Position numbers and translations under genes: made by a program. A model generated the notes under the pieces. The model had not been told where the DNA came from. It saw nothing but the letters and a program-made list of their open reading frames with translations, and ran no database searches. A stretch of DNA of 64,000 nucleotides from Burkholderiales bacterium C2 (GTDB lineage Bacteria > Pseudomonadota > Gammaproteobacteria > Burkholderiales > Burkholderiaceae_C), in NCBI GenBank assembly GCA_005503085.1, contig SCOI01000001.1, forward strand, positions 186,001 through 250,000. Reading direction: 5' to 3'. Of this stretch, positions 25,752-34,859 are shown in pieces. Every line of letters starts with the position of its first letter. Within the stretch, counting starts at the first letter, position 1.

Positions 25752-27709
25752 GTGAGGGCCACCGCTTGCTTGGCGCCGGTCGGCTGGCTCAAGGTGCTGT
25801 TGCCGCCATCGACTACCTGGCGCAAAAAGGCCTCGAACATCAGCAAGGTCCACAGCGGCGCGCTGTAATCGCTGGCGCCGCTTTGATGGGCGTCGACCAG
25901 ATGGCGCAGATAGGCCGGGTTGAACCAGCCGGTGGCGGCCAGGCGATCGCCCAGCACCGCGTCGCGCACCCGCTGCTTCAAGGGGCCGCGGAACCAGCGC
26001 GCCAACGGCACGGCAAAGCCCATCTTCGGGCGGTAGAGGATGTCGTCGCTGAGCTGCGGCTCCATCGCCTTCTTGAACAGATATTTGCCTTCCTGGCCGC
26101 GGATCTTCAGGCTGGACGGCAGGGTCGCCAGCCATTCGACCAGCTCATGGTCCATCAGCGGCTCGCGCACTTCCAGCGAGTGGGCCATGCTGGCGCGGTC
26201 GACCTTGGTGTTGATGTCGCCGACCAGATAGGTCTTGGTATCCAGGTACTGGATCAGGGCCAGCGGATCATCGGTGCCGGCCTTGGCGGCATGGCGGTCG
26301 AACACGGCCTCGGCGTTGTAGCCGGCCAGCTCGGTCTTGAAGCGCGGGCTGAACAGCTGCTCGCGCATCGGTCCGCGCAGGATGGAGATCGAGTGGAAAT
26401 AGGCCTCCACCGAGCTGCGCGCCATGCCTTCGAAGGTGGTCTTGGCGCGGAACACCCGCGGCGCCCAGTCGGCCTTCGGATACAGACGGCCCAGCATGCC
26501 GAACAGCGGCTGGCGCAGCCCGGCCGGCAGCGCGCCGCGCATGCGCTCCTCCATCAGATGCATGCGGTAGCGGCGGTAGCCGCCGAAGCTCTCGTCGCCG
26601 CCATCACCGGACAGCGCCACCGTCACATGCTTGCGCGCCAGCTGGCAGACGCGGTAGGTCGGGATCGCCGAGCTGTCGGCATAGGGCTCGTCGTAGAGCC
26701 GGGCCAGCAGATCGATCAGATCGAAGTCGTCGCTCTTGACGGTCTCGACACGATGGTTGGTCTGGTAGCGGTCGGCGACGATCTGGGCAAAGGCCGATTC
26801 GTTGAAGGCCGGGTCGTCGAAGGCGATCGAGCAGGTGTTGACCGGGCCCTCGGACAGGCCGGCCATGGTTGCGACCACCGCGCTGGAATCGACGCCGCCG
26901 GACAGAAAGGCGCCCAGCGGCACCTCGGCAATCATGCGCAGCCGCACCGACTCCTTGAGTCGCGCCTGCAGCTCGGCGCTGGCATCCTCGACGCTCATCG
27001 GGTTGTCCAGCGTGAAGCGCACGTCCCAGTACTCGACAGGTTCGGGCAGCGGCTCGCCCCGGCGCAGACAGAGGCTGTGGCCCGGCGAGAGCTTGCGGGC
27101 CTGCTTGAAGATGCAGCGCGGCTCGGCCACATAGCCCAGCGCGAAATACTCCTCGACCGCCAGCGGGTCGAGCTCACGCTTCATGCCGCCCTGGCCATCG
27201 TCATAGGCCAGCAGCGATTTAAGCTCGGAGCCGAACAGCAGATGGCCATCGTCCAGCAGCGCGTAATACATGGGCTTGACGCCCAGGCGGTCGCGCGCGA
27301 TGAACAGGGTCTGCTTGTTGCGGTCCCAGATCGTGAACGCGAACATGCCGCGCAGGCGCTGCACGCAGGCCTCGCCCCAGGCCTCCCAGGCATGGACGAT
27401 GACCTCGGTGTCGCTCTTGGTGTGGAACTGGTAGCCCAGGCCCTGCAGCTCGCTCATCAGGCTCTGGTAGTTGTAGATCTCGCCGTTGAAGACGATGACC
27501 ACCGAGCGGTCGGCGTTGAACAGCGGCTGCTGGCCGGTCGCGATGTCGATGATGGACAGGCGGCGGTGGCCGAAACCCAGACCCGGCTCGGTATGCAGCG
27601 AGCCCTCGTCAGGGCCGCGATGCCATTGCGAGTCGTTCATGCGCTGCAGCCGCGCGGGATCGATCTCGCGTGCGCTGCGGGTGTCAAAAATACCGGTGAT
27701 TCCGCACAT
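25748..27709 (-). CDS. XrtA/PEP-CTERM system amidotransferase (AsnB family)
   Basis: The 653-residue protein starts MCGITGIFDTRSAREIDPA, with Cys2 intact, then HRGPDEGSLHTEPGLGFGHR and NGEIYNYQSLMSEL. The synthetase half has the PP-loop SGGVDSSAVVATMA, SGDGGDESFGGYRRYR and KMGFAVPLARWFRG. It fits the family recalled as TIGR03108 (exosortase A system amidotransferase 1). The probable role is amidation of a uronic acid or similar carboxylate in the EPS. It is separated by 5 bases from the stp2 glycosyltransferase upstream. Length and domain order are normal. Confidence 0.94.
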   Translation of the reverse strand: MCGITGIFDTRSAREIDPARLQRMNDSQWHRGPDEGSLHTEPGLGFGHRRLSIIDIATGQQPLFNADRSVVIVFNGEIYNYQSLMSELQGLGYQFHTKSDTEVIVHAWEAWGEACVQRLRGMFAFTIWDRNKQTLFIARDRLGVKPMYYALLDDGHLLFGSELKSLLAYDDGQGGMKRELDPLAVEEYFALGYVAEPRCIFKQARKLSPGHSLCLRRGEPLPEPVEYWDVRFTLDNPMSVEDASAELQARLKESVRLRMIAEVPLGAFLSGGVDSSAVVATMAGLSEGPVNTCSIAFDDPAFNESAFAQIVADRYQTNHRVETVKSDDFDLIDLLARLYDEPYADSSAIPTYRVCQLARKHVTVALSGDGGDESFGGYRRYRMHLMEERMRGALPAGLRQPLFGMLGRLYPKADWAPRVFRAKTTFEGMARSSVEAYFHSISILRGPMREQLFSPRFKTELAGYNAEAVFDRHAAKAGTDDPLALIQYLDTKTYLVGDINTKVDRASMAHSLEVREPLMDHELVEWLATLPSSLKIRGQEGKYLFKKAMEPQLSDDILYRPKMGFAVPLARWFRGPLKQRVRDAVLGDRLAATGWFNPAYLRHLVDAHQSGASDYSAPLWTLLMFEAFLRQVVDGGNSTLSQPTGAKQAVALT

Positions 27710-27714
27710 GGTCG

Positions 27715-28890
27715 TCAGCTCTTGATCAATTGAATCCGCTCGGGCGCCCGGGCGGCCAGCAGCTCGTCATAAAGGCCTTGGTAGCCCGCCACCATCACCG
27801 GCATCGCAAAGCGTTGCTCGACCGCCCGACGGCCCGCTGCGCCCAGCCGGCGCGCCCGCTCGCCGTCATCGGCCAGCTCGATGATGCGCGCGGCCATGGC
27901 CTGCGGATCGGCGGGCGGCACCAGAAAGCCGCTGCGGCCCTCCTCCACCAGCTCCACATTGCCGCCCACCGCGGTTGCGATGACCGGCAGACCGCAGGCC
28001 ATCGCTTCCAGAATGGTGTTGGACACGCCTTCGGCCAGCGAGGGCAGCACAAAACAGTCCAGCCCACGCATCAAGCCGGCCACATCGGCGCGCTCGCCGG
28101 GCAGCCAGGCCAGCTCGGCCACGCCGGCCTCGGCCAGCAACTGCTGCACTGGCTCGCGCAGCGGGCCTTCGCCGGCCATCACCAGGCGCAGCCGCGGCCG
28201 CAGATCGGGGCGCTGCTGCAGGGCCAGCACAAAGGCACGGGCCAGAGTCGTCTGGTCCTTGACGGTCTGCATGCGGCCCACGGTGCCGACGATGAAATGC
28301 TCGGGCGCGCCGAAGGCACAGCCGGCCAGCGCCTCGCGCTGCGCGGCCGGCTGGAAGCGCCGGATATCGACGCCGTTGTAGATCTGGCGAATCGACGCTT
28401 CGGGCAGACCGACCTTGCCGTGCAGATAGCCGGCCAGATCGCGCGACAGCGCGACGAAGCGGTGCACGAACAGGCCATAGAGACGGCGCAGCCGCTGGTA
28501 GCCGCGGTGCGTGCCGTCCAGGTCGCCGACATCGCGGCCATGCTCGCCATGCACACGCACCGGCACGCCGGCCGCCCAGGCCGGCACCACCACCTCCAGC
28601 GCGGCCAGATTGCGGGTGTGCACGACGGCCGGCCTGAGCTCGCGCAGCAAGCGGTAGAGCTTGGGGTAGAGCCAGAAGCCATGGCCAGGCGGCTTGTGCA
28701 GCGCGATGAACTGCACATCGCTGCGGCGCACCCGCTGCCGGAACTCGGTCACCTCGGTCAGCGCCAGCACCGCATGGCGGTAAGCCCGCGGGTCCATCTC
28801 GTTGATCAGATTCACCACCCCGTTCTCAAGCCCGCCGGTATCGAAGCGATACACGACGTGCAGGATCAGCGGGCGGCGATCATCACTCAT
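27715..28890 (-). CDS. XrtA-associated GT4 sugar transferase (stp2 type)
   Basis: The 391-residue protein includes LILHVVYRFDTGGLENGVVN and TRNLAALEVVVPAWAAGVPV, VHGEHGRDVGDLDG, and the EX7E donor site EGVSNTILEAM, all typical of the family recalled as TIGR03088. It transfers a sugar to the EPS intermediate in the cytoplasm. The gene follows the nucleotide-sugar dehydrogenase by 3 bases and precedes the amidotransferase by 5, the usual gene order in betaproteobacterial XrtA loci. Confidence 0.94.
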   Translation of the reverse strand: MSDDRRPLILHVVYRFDTGGLENGVVNLINEMDPRAYRHAVLALTEVTEFRQRVRRSDVQFIALHKPPGHGFWLYPKLYRLLRELRPAVVHTRNLAALEVVVPAWAAGVPVRVHGEHGRDVGDLDGTHRGYQRLRRLYGLFVHRFVALSRDLAGYLHGKVGLPEASIRQIYNGVDIRRFQPAAQREALAGCAFGAPEHFIVGTVGRMQTVKDQTTLARAFVLALQQRPDLRPRLRLVMAGEGPLREPVQQLLAEAGVAELAWLPGERADVAGLMRGLDCFVLPSLAEGVSNTILEAMACGLPVIATAVGGNVELVEEGRSGFLVPPADPQAMAARIIELADDGERARRLGAAGRRAVEQRFAMPVMVAGYQGLYDELLAARAPERIQLIKS

Positions 28891-28893
28891 CGT

Positions 28894-30177
28894 TCACAGG
28901 CGCCAGACCTTGTAGCCGGCCTCGATCAGGGCCGGTGCATCGAAGGCCGCCTTGACGTCGATGAAGGCACCGTTCTTGACCAGCTTCTTGCCGAGGTCGT
29001 CGACGCCCAGCGCGGCATACTCCTTGTGCGCGACCGCCGCGACAATGGCATCGGCGCGCGGCAGCTCGTCCCAGGGCAGCAGGCGCACGCCGTACTCATG
29101 CATCGCCTCCTCGGCCTCGGCCTGCGGATCGGTCACAAAGACCTCGACCCCATAGGTCTTCAGCTCATTGATGATGTCGATCACCTTGGAGTTGCGCAGA
29201 TCGCCGCAGTTCTCCTTGAAGGTGAGGCCCAGCACATTGACCCGGGCGCCCTTGATATAGCTGCCGCTGGCGATCATGTGCTTGATGGTCTGCTCGGCGA
29301 TGAACTTGCCCATGCTGTCATTGATACGCCGGCCCGCCAGGATCACCTGGGGGTGGTAGCCGATCATGTCGGCCTTGTGCGTTAGGTAGTAGGGGTCGAC
29401 GCCGATGCAGTGGCCGCCGACGAGGCCCGGCTTGAATTTCAGGAAGTTCCACTTGGTGCCGGCCGCTTCCAGCACCTCGCTGGTGTCGATGCCCAGCTTG
29501 TCGAAGATGATGGCCAGCTCGTTCATCAGCGCGATGTTCAGGTCGCGCTGGGTGTTCTCGATCACCTTGGCCGCTTCGGCGGCCTTGATGCTGGAGGCGC
29601 GGTGCACGCCCGGGATGATGATGGTCTCGTAGAGCTTGGCGACCTTGTCCAGCGTGGCCGGCGTGTCGCCGGAGACGATCTTCAGGATCTTGGTCAGCGT
29701 GTGTTCTTTGTCGCCCGGGTTGATGCGCTCGGGGCTGTAGCCGACGAAGAAATCCTCTTTCCACTTCAGGCCCGACTCGCGCTCCAGCACCGGGATGCAG
29801 ACCTCCTCGGTGGCGCCGGGGTAGACGGTGCTCTCATAGACCACGGTCACGCCCTTCTTCATATGACGGCCGACGCTGGTGCTGGAGCCGATCAGCGGGC
29901 GGAAGTCGGGGATATGGGCCTCGTCCACCGGCGTGGGTACGGCGACGATGATGATATCGGCCTCGGCCAGCAGGGCCGGGTCGGCGGTGTAGACCGCATG
30001 GGTGGCCTCGCGCACCTGTTCGTCGCTGAGCTCGCGCGAAGGATCGACACCACGCTGGCAGGACTCGACCTTGGCCTGCGCAATATCAAAACCGATGGTG
30101 CGCATATGCTTGCCGAATTCCACCACCAGGGGCAGGCCCACATAACCCAGGCCGATCACCGCTACCGTCGAGCTCAT
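28894..30177 (-). CDS. UDP-HexNAc 6-dehydrogenase (TviB/WecC-like)
   Basis: The 427-residue enzyme begins SSTVAVIGLGYVGLPLVVEF with the NAD-binding GxGxxG, contains VVYESTVYPGATEE, GYSPERINPGDKEHTL and the catalytic-cysteine block GGHCIGVDPYYLTHKA. This is the TviB/WbpA group that oxidises UDP-GlcNAc, UDP-GalNAc or UDP-ManNAc at C6 to the uronate. With WecB (33726-34859) in the same operon, UDP-ManNAc to UDP-ManNAcA is attractive. ATG 30177 is preferred over ATG 30195 because AAGGA sits 7 bases upstream of it, whereas the first ATG has no well-spaced Shine-Dalgarno sequence. Confidence 0.92.
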   Translation of the reverse strand: MSSTVAVIGLGYVGLPLVVEFGKHMRTIGFDIAQAKVESCQRGVDPSRELSDEQVREATHAVYTADPALLAEADIIIVAVPTPVDEAHIPDFRPLIGSSTSVGRHMKKGVTVVYESTVYPGATEEVCIPVLERESGLKWKEDFFVGYSPERINPGDKEHTLTKILKIVSGDTPATLDKVAKLYETIIIPGVHRASSIKAAEAAKVIENTQRDLNIALMNELAIIFDKLGIDTSEVLEAAGTKWNFLKFKPGLVGGHCIGVDPYYLTHKADMIGYHPQVILAGRRINDSMGKFIAEQTIKHMIASGSYIKGARVNVLGLTFKENCGDLRNSKVIDIINELKTYGVEVFVTDPQAEAEEAMHEYGVRLLPWDELPRADAIVAAVAHKEYAALGVDDLGKKLVKNGAFIDVKAAFDAPALIEAGYKVWRL

Positions 30178-30218
30178 CGCTTGTTCCTTGTTCATCCCAG
30201 ATGCCTATGCGGCCGCTG

Positions 30219-31766
30219 TCAGCGCGCCGCGTCTTTCTTCGCTTGCTGCAGCTGCGCCTCGATGGCGCCCCAGTTCTGCTGCAAAAAGTTCTGCAGCAGC
30301 GCTTGCGCCGATGCCGCATTGTCCGTGTCTTTGACCGTGTAGACGATGACCGCCGCGGCGTCATCGCCCCGCCCGCTCAGGCGCTGCCAGGCGCCGTACA
30401 GCTTGGCCCGCACATCGCTGGCCGTCAGTCGGCCATCGATCCAGTAGAACTGCCAGACCAGCAGCCGGGTTCCGGCCGAGCGCAGCTCGGTGCCGCGCAG
30501 CCGCAGGTCCTGGCCGTCCAGACTCAAGGTCTGCCCCTGGCTGCCCATGCGCGTCCATTGCTTGTCCTCGGATCGCACCAGCTGATTCAAGGAACTGACC
30601 AGCTTGCTGTCATAGGTCTGGCCGCGGTAGTAGGCGATATGCAGCCCGACCGGTTGCTGAGCCTGCCCCATATAGGCCGCCTGCAGCTCGGCCGCCGGCT
30701 TGCGGTAAATCGGCGTCCAGTCCGGCAGGCCGGTCTGGTTATCGGCCCAGGCCTGCAGCTGGGGCGCTGCCAGCGCCGGCGCGCGCCCGGCGCTGCCGCC
30801 GGGCAACAGCGTCAATGCCGACAGCGGCAGCAGCGCAATCAGCAGAGCCAGCAGTGCGCCCACCCAGACGGCTTGTGAGCCCGACCGGGCCGGCACCGTC
30901 GGCAGCGCGACGGACTCCAGCGGCTCGGCCCAGCGCGCACCAATCATGAACATGGCCAGCATGATGATGCCGAAGAACACCCAGCCATAGACCAGATGGT
31001 CGGCGCCGGTGGCGATCGCGTTGTCGGACAGATGACCCAGCATCACGATGATGTAGGCGCGCAGCCAGTTCGCCAGCAGCGGCAATGCAAAGGCAAAGGC
31101 GATGAAGATCAGGCGCCGGCGCAGCGAGTTGTAGTTCAGGTAGGCGAACAAGGTGCCCACCATGCCCGAGGCCATCAGATAGCGCAGGCCGCTGCAGGCC
31201 TCGACCACCGACCAGTTGCCCGAGGGGATCACGAATTGCAGGCCTTCGCGGTAGACCGGCACACCGCTCGCGCGCAGCGCGGCCACGGTGAAGTCGGCCG
31301 TCGCCTCCATCAGCGCGGGCATCATGAACTCGCCGATCGGCACGGCAAAGAACAGAAAAGCCAGCGGAAAGGCGATCTGCCAGGCGACCCGGTGACCCAG
31401 CACCAGGGGCACGCTGAGCACCAGCATGGCGACCAGGGCCAGCTGGGTCAGCGCATTGACCGCGACCAGGTCGCCCAGCAGCCAGGCCAGAGCGGCCGCC
31501 AGAAAGGGGATGGCAAACCAGAAACTGGGCTGCGGACCAAGCCGGGCCAGGGCCTCGCGCTGGCGCCAGATCAGCCACAGCGAAATCGGCGGCACGACAA
31601 AGGCATGGGCGAATGTGTCCGAGCGTTGCCAGATGCCCACCATCGCCAGACCCGTCTCGCGAAACAGCAGCAGCAGAAGCAGGAGCAGCAGCGCGAACAG
31701 CGGCAGCGCCACACGCCAGGCCTGCGGCAGCGATGGGGCGGACAATTGCGGAGCCACGCTGCTCAT
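30219..31766 (-). CDS. xrtA: Exosortase A fused to EpsI domain
   Basis: The 515-residue inner-membrane protein has about eight helices in residues 18-278 with the exosortase catalytic residues Cys191 (VVEACSGLRYLMAS), Arg236 (NWLRAYIIV) and His257 (GADHLVYGWVFFG). After another helix (about 300-320) comes an EpsI-like periplasmic domain (residues about 330-515; AYYRGQTYDSKLVSS, VWQFYWIDGR). XrtA recognises C-terminal PEP motifs, cleaves there and hands the protein to a glycolipid or envelope acceptor. The substrate candidate is the protein at 44213-45046. It lies 39 bases after the FemAB gene and 41 bases before the dehydrogenase. Confidence 0.97.
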   Translation of the reverse strand: MSSVAPQLSAPSLPQAWRVALPLFALLLLLLLLLFRETGLAMVGIWQRSDTFAHAFVVPPISLWLIWRQREALARLGPQPSFWFAIPFLAAALAWLLGDLVAVNALTQLALVAMLVLSVPLVLGHRVAWQIAFPLAFLFFAVPIGEFMMPALMEATADFTVAALRASGVPVYREGLQFVIPSGNWSVVEACSGLRYLMASGMVGTLFAYLNYNSLRRRLIFIAFAFALPLLANWLRAYIIVMLGHLSDNAIATGADHLVYGWVFFGIIMLAMFMIGARWAEPLESVALPTVPARSGSQAVWVGALLALLIALLPLSALTLLPGGSAGRAPALAAPQLQAWADNQTGLPDWTPIYRKPAAELQAAYMGQAQQPVGLHIAYYRGQTYDSKLVSSLNQLVRSEDKQWTRMGSQGQTLSLDGQDLRLRGTELRSAGTRLLVWQFYWIDGRLTASDVRAKLYGAWQRLSGRGDDAAAVIVYTVKDTDNAASAQALLQNFLQQNWGAIEAQLQQAKKDAAR

Positions 31767-31805
31767 GCGAATCTCGACCTGTGCAGCACGGACATCGTCG
31801 CCTCC

Positions 31806-32852
31806 TCAGCCAAGATTGCGGACGATGAACGGACCCAACCAGTTCGCCCAGGCCAAGGGCATGCGGCGCCAGGTCTTGATCAAGAGCTGGTACTTGGCGT
31901 TGGACGGGTTGTTCTGAGGCACGGTGTCGCGCTTGTAGAGGCAGTATTCGTAGGTCAGCGGCGTCGGCTCGAAGCCCCAGTTCTTCTTGAAGGCGTAGGA
32001 GCCGGTGCCCTGCTTGCTGCGGCCATAGTCGAAGACCTTCAGTCCGCGCGCACAGGCCAGCCGCATCAGTTCCCAGTATTTGAAGTCATTGGCGGCCAGC
32101 TCGCGCGCCGCCTCGGCATCGCCGGCATAGTAGGGCAGCACTTCATCACGGAAATAGAAGCTCACCACCGAACTGAGGGGGGTGCCCTGGGCATCGGTGA
32201 CCGTCAGCACCTCACAGTCGCTGCCGAACTCGCGCAGCAAGGCCTCGAAATAGCGCCTGGGCATGGCCGGCGTGCCATGGCGGTGCACATTGTCGGCATA
32301 CAGCGCAAAGAAACGGCCGGCGTCGGCATCGAGATGGCTTTGCAGCCCGTTCTTGATGCCTTTGCGCACCATCGCGCGCTGCTTGCGCGGGATGGCCAGC
32401 ATATTGGCCTCCTCCTCGGGCAGGATCTCCTTGCGAAAGGTCACATAGAGATCCTGGCGCGGCCAGTCGCTGTGGCGGGGCTGCACATGGCGCAGCTCCA
32501 GATGATCGGCGCCGAGTTCCTTGGCAATGCGCTGGGCCTCGTCCTCCAGCGCCTGGGCCGCAGCTTCAGTCTCGGCGGCCACGCCGCCATAGACGCCAAA
32601 GGGCAGGCTCACCAGCGCATGGCCGAACAGCAGGCTCTTGACCTGGGCCAGCGGCAGCACGCCCTCGATGCGGCCGTCGCGCTCGGCATAGAGAAAGAAG
32701 CAGCGGTGGCCGAAGGTCTCGCCGACCAGGCGCTGCCAGCCGGCGCGGTGGAAGAAGCTCGCCTGCGGGCAGGCCAGCACAAAGGCATCCCAGGCCGACA
32801 CGGCCGGGCCATCGCCTGCATGCAGGCGTCGGATCGTGACCGGGCCGCTCAT
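31806..32852 (-). CDS. XrtA-associated FemAB-like aminoacyl/acyl transferase
   Basis: The 348-residue protein has two GNAT-like halves. Landmarks are PQASFFHRAGWQRLV, VSLPFGVYGGVAAE, LELRHVQPRHSDWP, KQRAMVRKGIKNGL and the C-terminal FDYGRSKQGTGSYAFKKNWG, all typical of the family recalled as TIGR03019. FemAB relatives use aminoacyl-tRNA to add an amino acid to a glycan or peptide amine, so it could decorate the EPS or the sorting acceptor; the true substrate is not established. It shares an ATGA overlap with the deacetylase upstream. A final hydrophobic segment may bind membrane. Confidence 0.95.
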   Translation of the reverse strand: MSGPVTIRRLHAGDGPAVSAWDAFVLACPQASFFHRAGWQRLVGETFGHRCFFLYAERDGRIEGVLPLAQVKSLLFGHALVSLPFGVYGGVAAETEAAAQALEDEAQRIAKELGADHLELRHVQPRHSDWPRQDLYVTFRKEILPEEEANMLAIPRKQRAMVRKGIKNGLQSHLDADAGRFFALYADNVHRHGTPAMPRRYFEALLREFGSDCEVLTVTDAQGTPLSSVVSFYFRDEVLPYYAGDAEAARELAANDFKYWELMRLACARGLKVFDYGRSKQGTGSYAFKKNWGFEPTPLTYEYCLYKRDTVPQNNPSNAKYQLLIKTWRRMPLAWANWLGPFIVRNLG

Positions 32853-33712
32853 CGATGGGTCGCCGCGGTCTGCCCCAGAAAGATCTCGTCCATCCGGCCC
32901 CAGGCAAAGTCCTGCAACAGCCGCGCGATGCGAGCCTCGGTGCGGGGGATGTTGACGTAGTGCCGAAAGCGCGTCTTGGCGTCGATGCCGGCCACCCGCG
33001 GCTGGTCGACATCGATCTCCCAGGGGTGGAAATAGAACACCGCCGACTGCTGGTCGACCCGGTTGACCTGGGCTATCAGCCAGCGCGACAGCGCGTAAGG
33101 CAGCAGCCGAAAATAGCCACCGCCGCTGGAAGGCAGGTTCTTGCCGCCCAGGCGCAGGGTCGTCACCGGCACCTCCAGCAAGCCCTCGCGCACCGGATAG
33201 GCAAAGCGCGGCGAATCGGGCATGCCGTAGTGGTCGTGCTGGATCGGGTAGACGCTGGAGCTGTAGCGATAGCCGGCGGCCAGCAACTCATCGAAGGCCC
33301 AGAGATTGCCCTTGCCGATCGAGAAGCTCGGCGCGCGGTAGCCCAGCACCGGGCTGCCGCCGATGTCTTCGAGCAGGGCCTTGGCGCGCGTGATGTCGCT
33401 GCGAAAGGCCTCCGGGCTCAGATCACTGGCACGCTCATGGCCGTAGCCGTGGCTGGCCAGTTCATGACCGCCGGCGACGATGCGGCGCACCAACGCCGGA
33501 TAGCGCTGCGCCACCCAACCCAGCGTGAAGAAGGTGGCATGGGTGCCGCTGGCCTCCAGCAGGGCCAGGATGCGCTCGACATTGCGCTCGACCCGGCATT
33601 CGCGCGCGTCCCAGTCGCTGCGGGCAATATAGGGCGCGAAGGCCGAGACCTGGAAGTAGTCTTCCACGTCGATGGTCATCGCATTGCGCGGCTGGCGGCT
33701 GGGCATCAACAT
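32849..33712 (-). CDS. XrtA-associated polysaccharide deacetylase
   Basis: The 287-residue protein carries NAMTIDVEDYFQVSAFAP (first acidic block), ATFFTLGWVAQRYP, GHELASHGYGHERASDLS (histidine block), LGYRAPSFSIGKGN and the C-terminal AVFYFHPWEIDVDQPR, which together define the family recalled as TIGR03006 with a DUF3473 tail. It probably N-deacetylates an amino sugar of the EPS. I take ATG 33712, preceded by GAGAG; ATG 33706 or 33679 would shorten it slightly. It starts 13 bases after the WecB stop and overlaps FemAB by ATGA. Confidence 0.94.
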   Translation of the reverse strand: MLMPSRQPRNAMTIDVEDYFQVSAFAPYIARSDWDARECRVERNVERILALLEASGTHATFFTLGWVAQRYPALVRRIVAGGHELASHGYGHERASDLSPEAFRSDITRAKALLEDIGGSPVLGYRAPSFSIGKGNLWAFDELLAAGYRYSSSVYPIQHDHYGMPDSPRFAYPVREGLLEVPVTTLRLGGKNLPSSGGGYFRLLPYALSRWLIAQVNRVDQQSAVFYFHPWEIDVDQPRVAGIDAKTRFRHYVNIPRTEARIARLLQDFAWGRMDEIFLGQTAATHR

Positions 33713-33725
33713 AGGGCTGCTCTCG

Positions 33726-34859
33726 TCAAGGTTTGAGCCATTGCCACAAATCGGCGGCGATGCGCTCGGCGGCATGGCCGTCCCAGTATTCGGGCACACG
33801 GCCGCGCTTGCCCTGGCCAGCCAGCACCTCGGCCACGCCACGCAGCAGCGCTTCGCCGTCCAGCCCGATCAGGGTGTTGGTGCCCTGCTCCACCGTGATC
33901 GGACGCTCGGTGTTCTCGCGCAGGGTCAGGCAGGGCACACCCAGAGCCGTGGTCTCTTCCTGCAGGCCGCCGGAGTCGGTCAGCACGATGGCGGCGCCGG
34001 CCATCAGGCCCAGCATCTCCAGATAGCCCTGGGGCGGCAGCAGGGCCACGCGGGAAGGGTCCAGCATGGTCTGAAGGCCGAAGCGCTCTATATTGCTGCG
34101 GGTACGCGGGTGCAGCGCGAACACCAGGGGCAGGTCTTGCGCGACCTGGGCCAGCAGGCCCAGCAGGTGCTTCAGGGTCGCGGCGTCATCGACATTCGAC
34201 GGGCGGTGCAGCGTGACAACGCCGTATGCCCCGGACACCAGGGCCGTATCCAGACCGTGATCGCGCAAGGTTTGCGCTGGCGCGCGCGCCAGCGGCCGGC
34301 TGGCCTCCAGCGAGTCGATCATCACATTGCCGGCGAAACAGACCCGCTCCAGCGCGATGCCCTCGCGGGCCAGATTGTCGGCGGCGCTGCGCTCGGTGGT
34401 GTAGAGGCGGTCGGCCACCTGGTCGGTCAGCAGGCGGTTGATCTCCTCGGGCATCTTGCGGTCATAGCTGCGCAGGCCAGCCTCGACATGGGCCACCGGC
34501 ACCCCCTTCTTGACGGCCACCAGAGTACAGGCCAGGGTCGAATTGACATCGCCAACCACCAGCACGCAGGAAGGCTTGTGCTCATCCAGCGCCGGCTCGA
34601 AGCGGCGCATCACCTCGGCCGTCTGCAGCGCGTGGCTGCCGGAGCCGACCTCGAGATTCAGGTCCGGCTGCGGCAGGCCCAGGTCGACAAAGAGCTTCTT
34701 GCTCATATCGGTGTCGTAGTGCTGGCCGGTATGCACCAGCAGGGCCGGAATCGGCGGCTGATGGGCAGCCAGTGCGCGCAGGATGGGCGCCATCTTCATG
34801 AAGTTGGGCCGCGCGCCCACCACGCACATCACGGGGGCCAGTGTCACTGCGTCTGTCAT
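33726..34859 (-). CDS. wecB: UDP-N-acetylglucosamine 2-epimerase (non-hydrolysing)
   Basis: The 377-residue cytoplasmic enzyme includes VVGARPNFMKMAPILRAL, LLVHTGQHYDTDMS, VVGDVNSTLA, HVEAGLRSYDRKMPEE, HRPSNVDD and LTDSGGLQEETTALGVP with the conserved His and Glu residues of WecB. It interconverts UDP-GlcNAc and UDP-ManNAc, supplying ManNAc or, with the dehydrogenase at 28894-30177, ManNAcA. Start overlaps the ATPase stop by ATGA. Length and motifs are normal for the family. Confidence 0.96.
   Translation of the reverse strand: MTDAVTLAPVMCVVGARPNFMKMAPILRALAAHQPPIPALLVHTGQHYDTDMSKKLFVDLGLPQPDLNLEVGSGSHALQTAEVMRRFEPALDEHKPSCVLVVGDVNSTLACTLVAVKKGVPVAHVEAGLRSYDRKMPEEINRLLTDQVADRLYTTERSAADNLAREGIALERVCFAGNVMIDSLEASRPLARAPAQTLRDHGLDTALVSGAYGVVTLHRPSNVDDAATLKHLLGLLAQVAQDLPLVFALHPRTRSNIERFGLQTMLDPSRVALLPPQGYLEMLGLMAGAAIVLTDSGGLQEETTALGVPCLTLRENTERPITVEQGTNTLIGLDGEALLRGVAEVLAGQGKRGRVPEYWDGHAAERIAADLWQWLKP

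Noticed and set aside
22728-25868. A 1046-codon open frame on the plus strand across the amidotransferase and glycosyltransferase genes
   Set aside because: It is antisense to two clear enzymes, is rich in Gln, Arg, Ala and His, and shows no motif. The minus-strand genes have intact catalytic blocks and overlapping starts.
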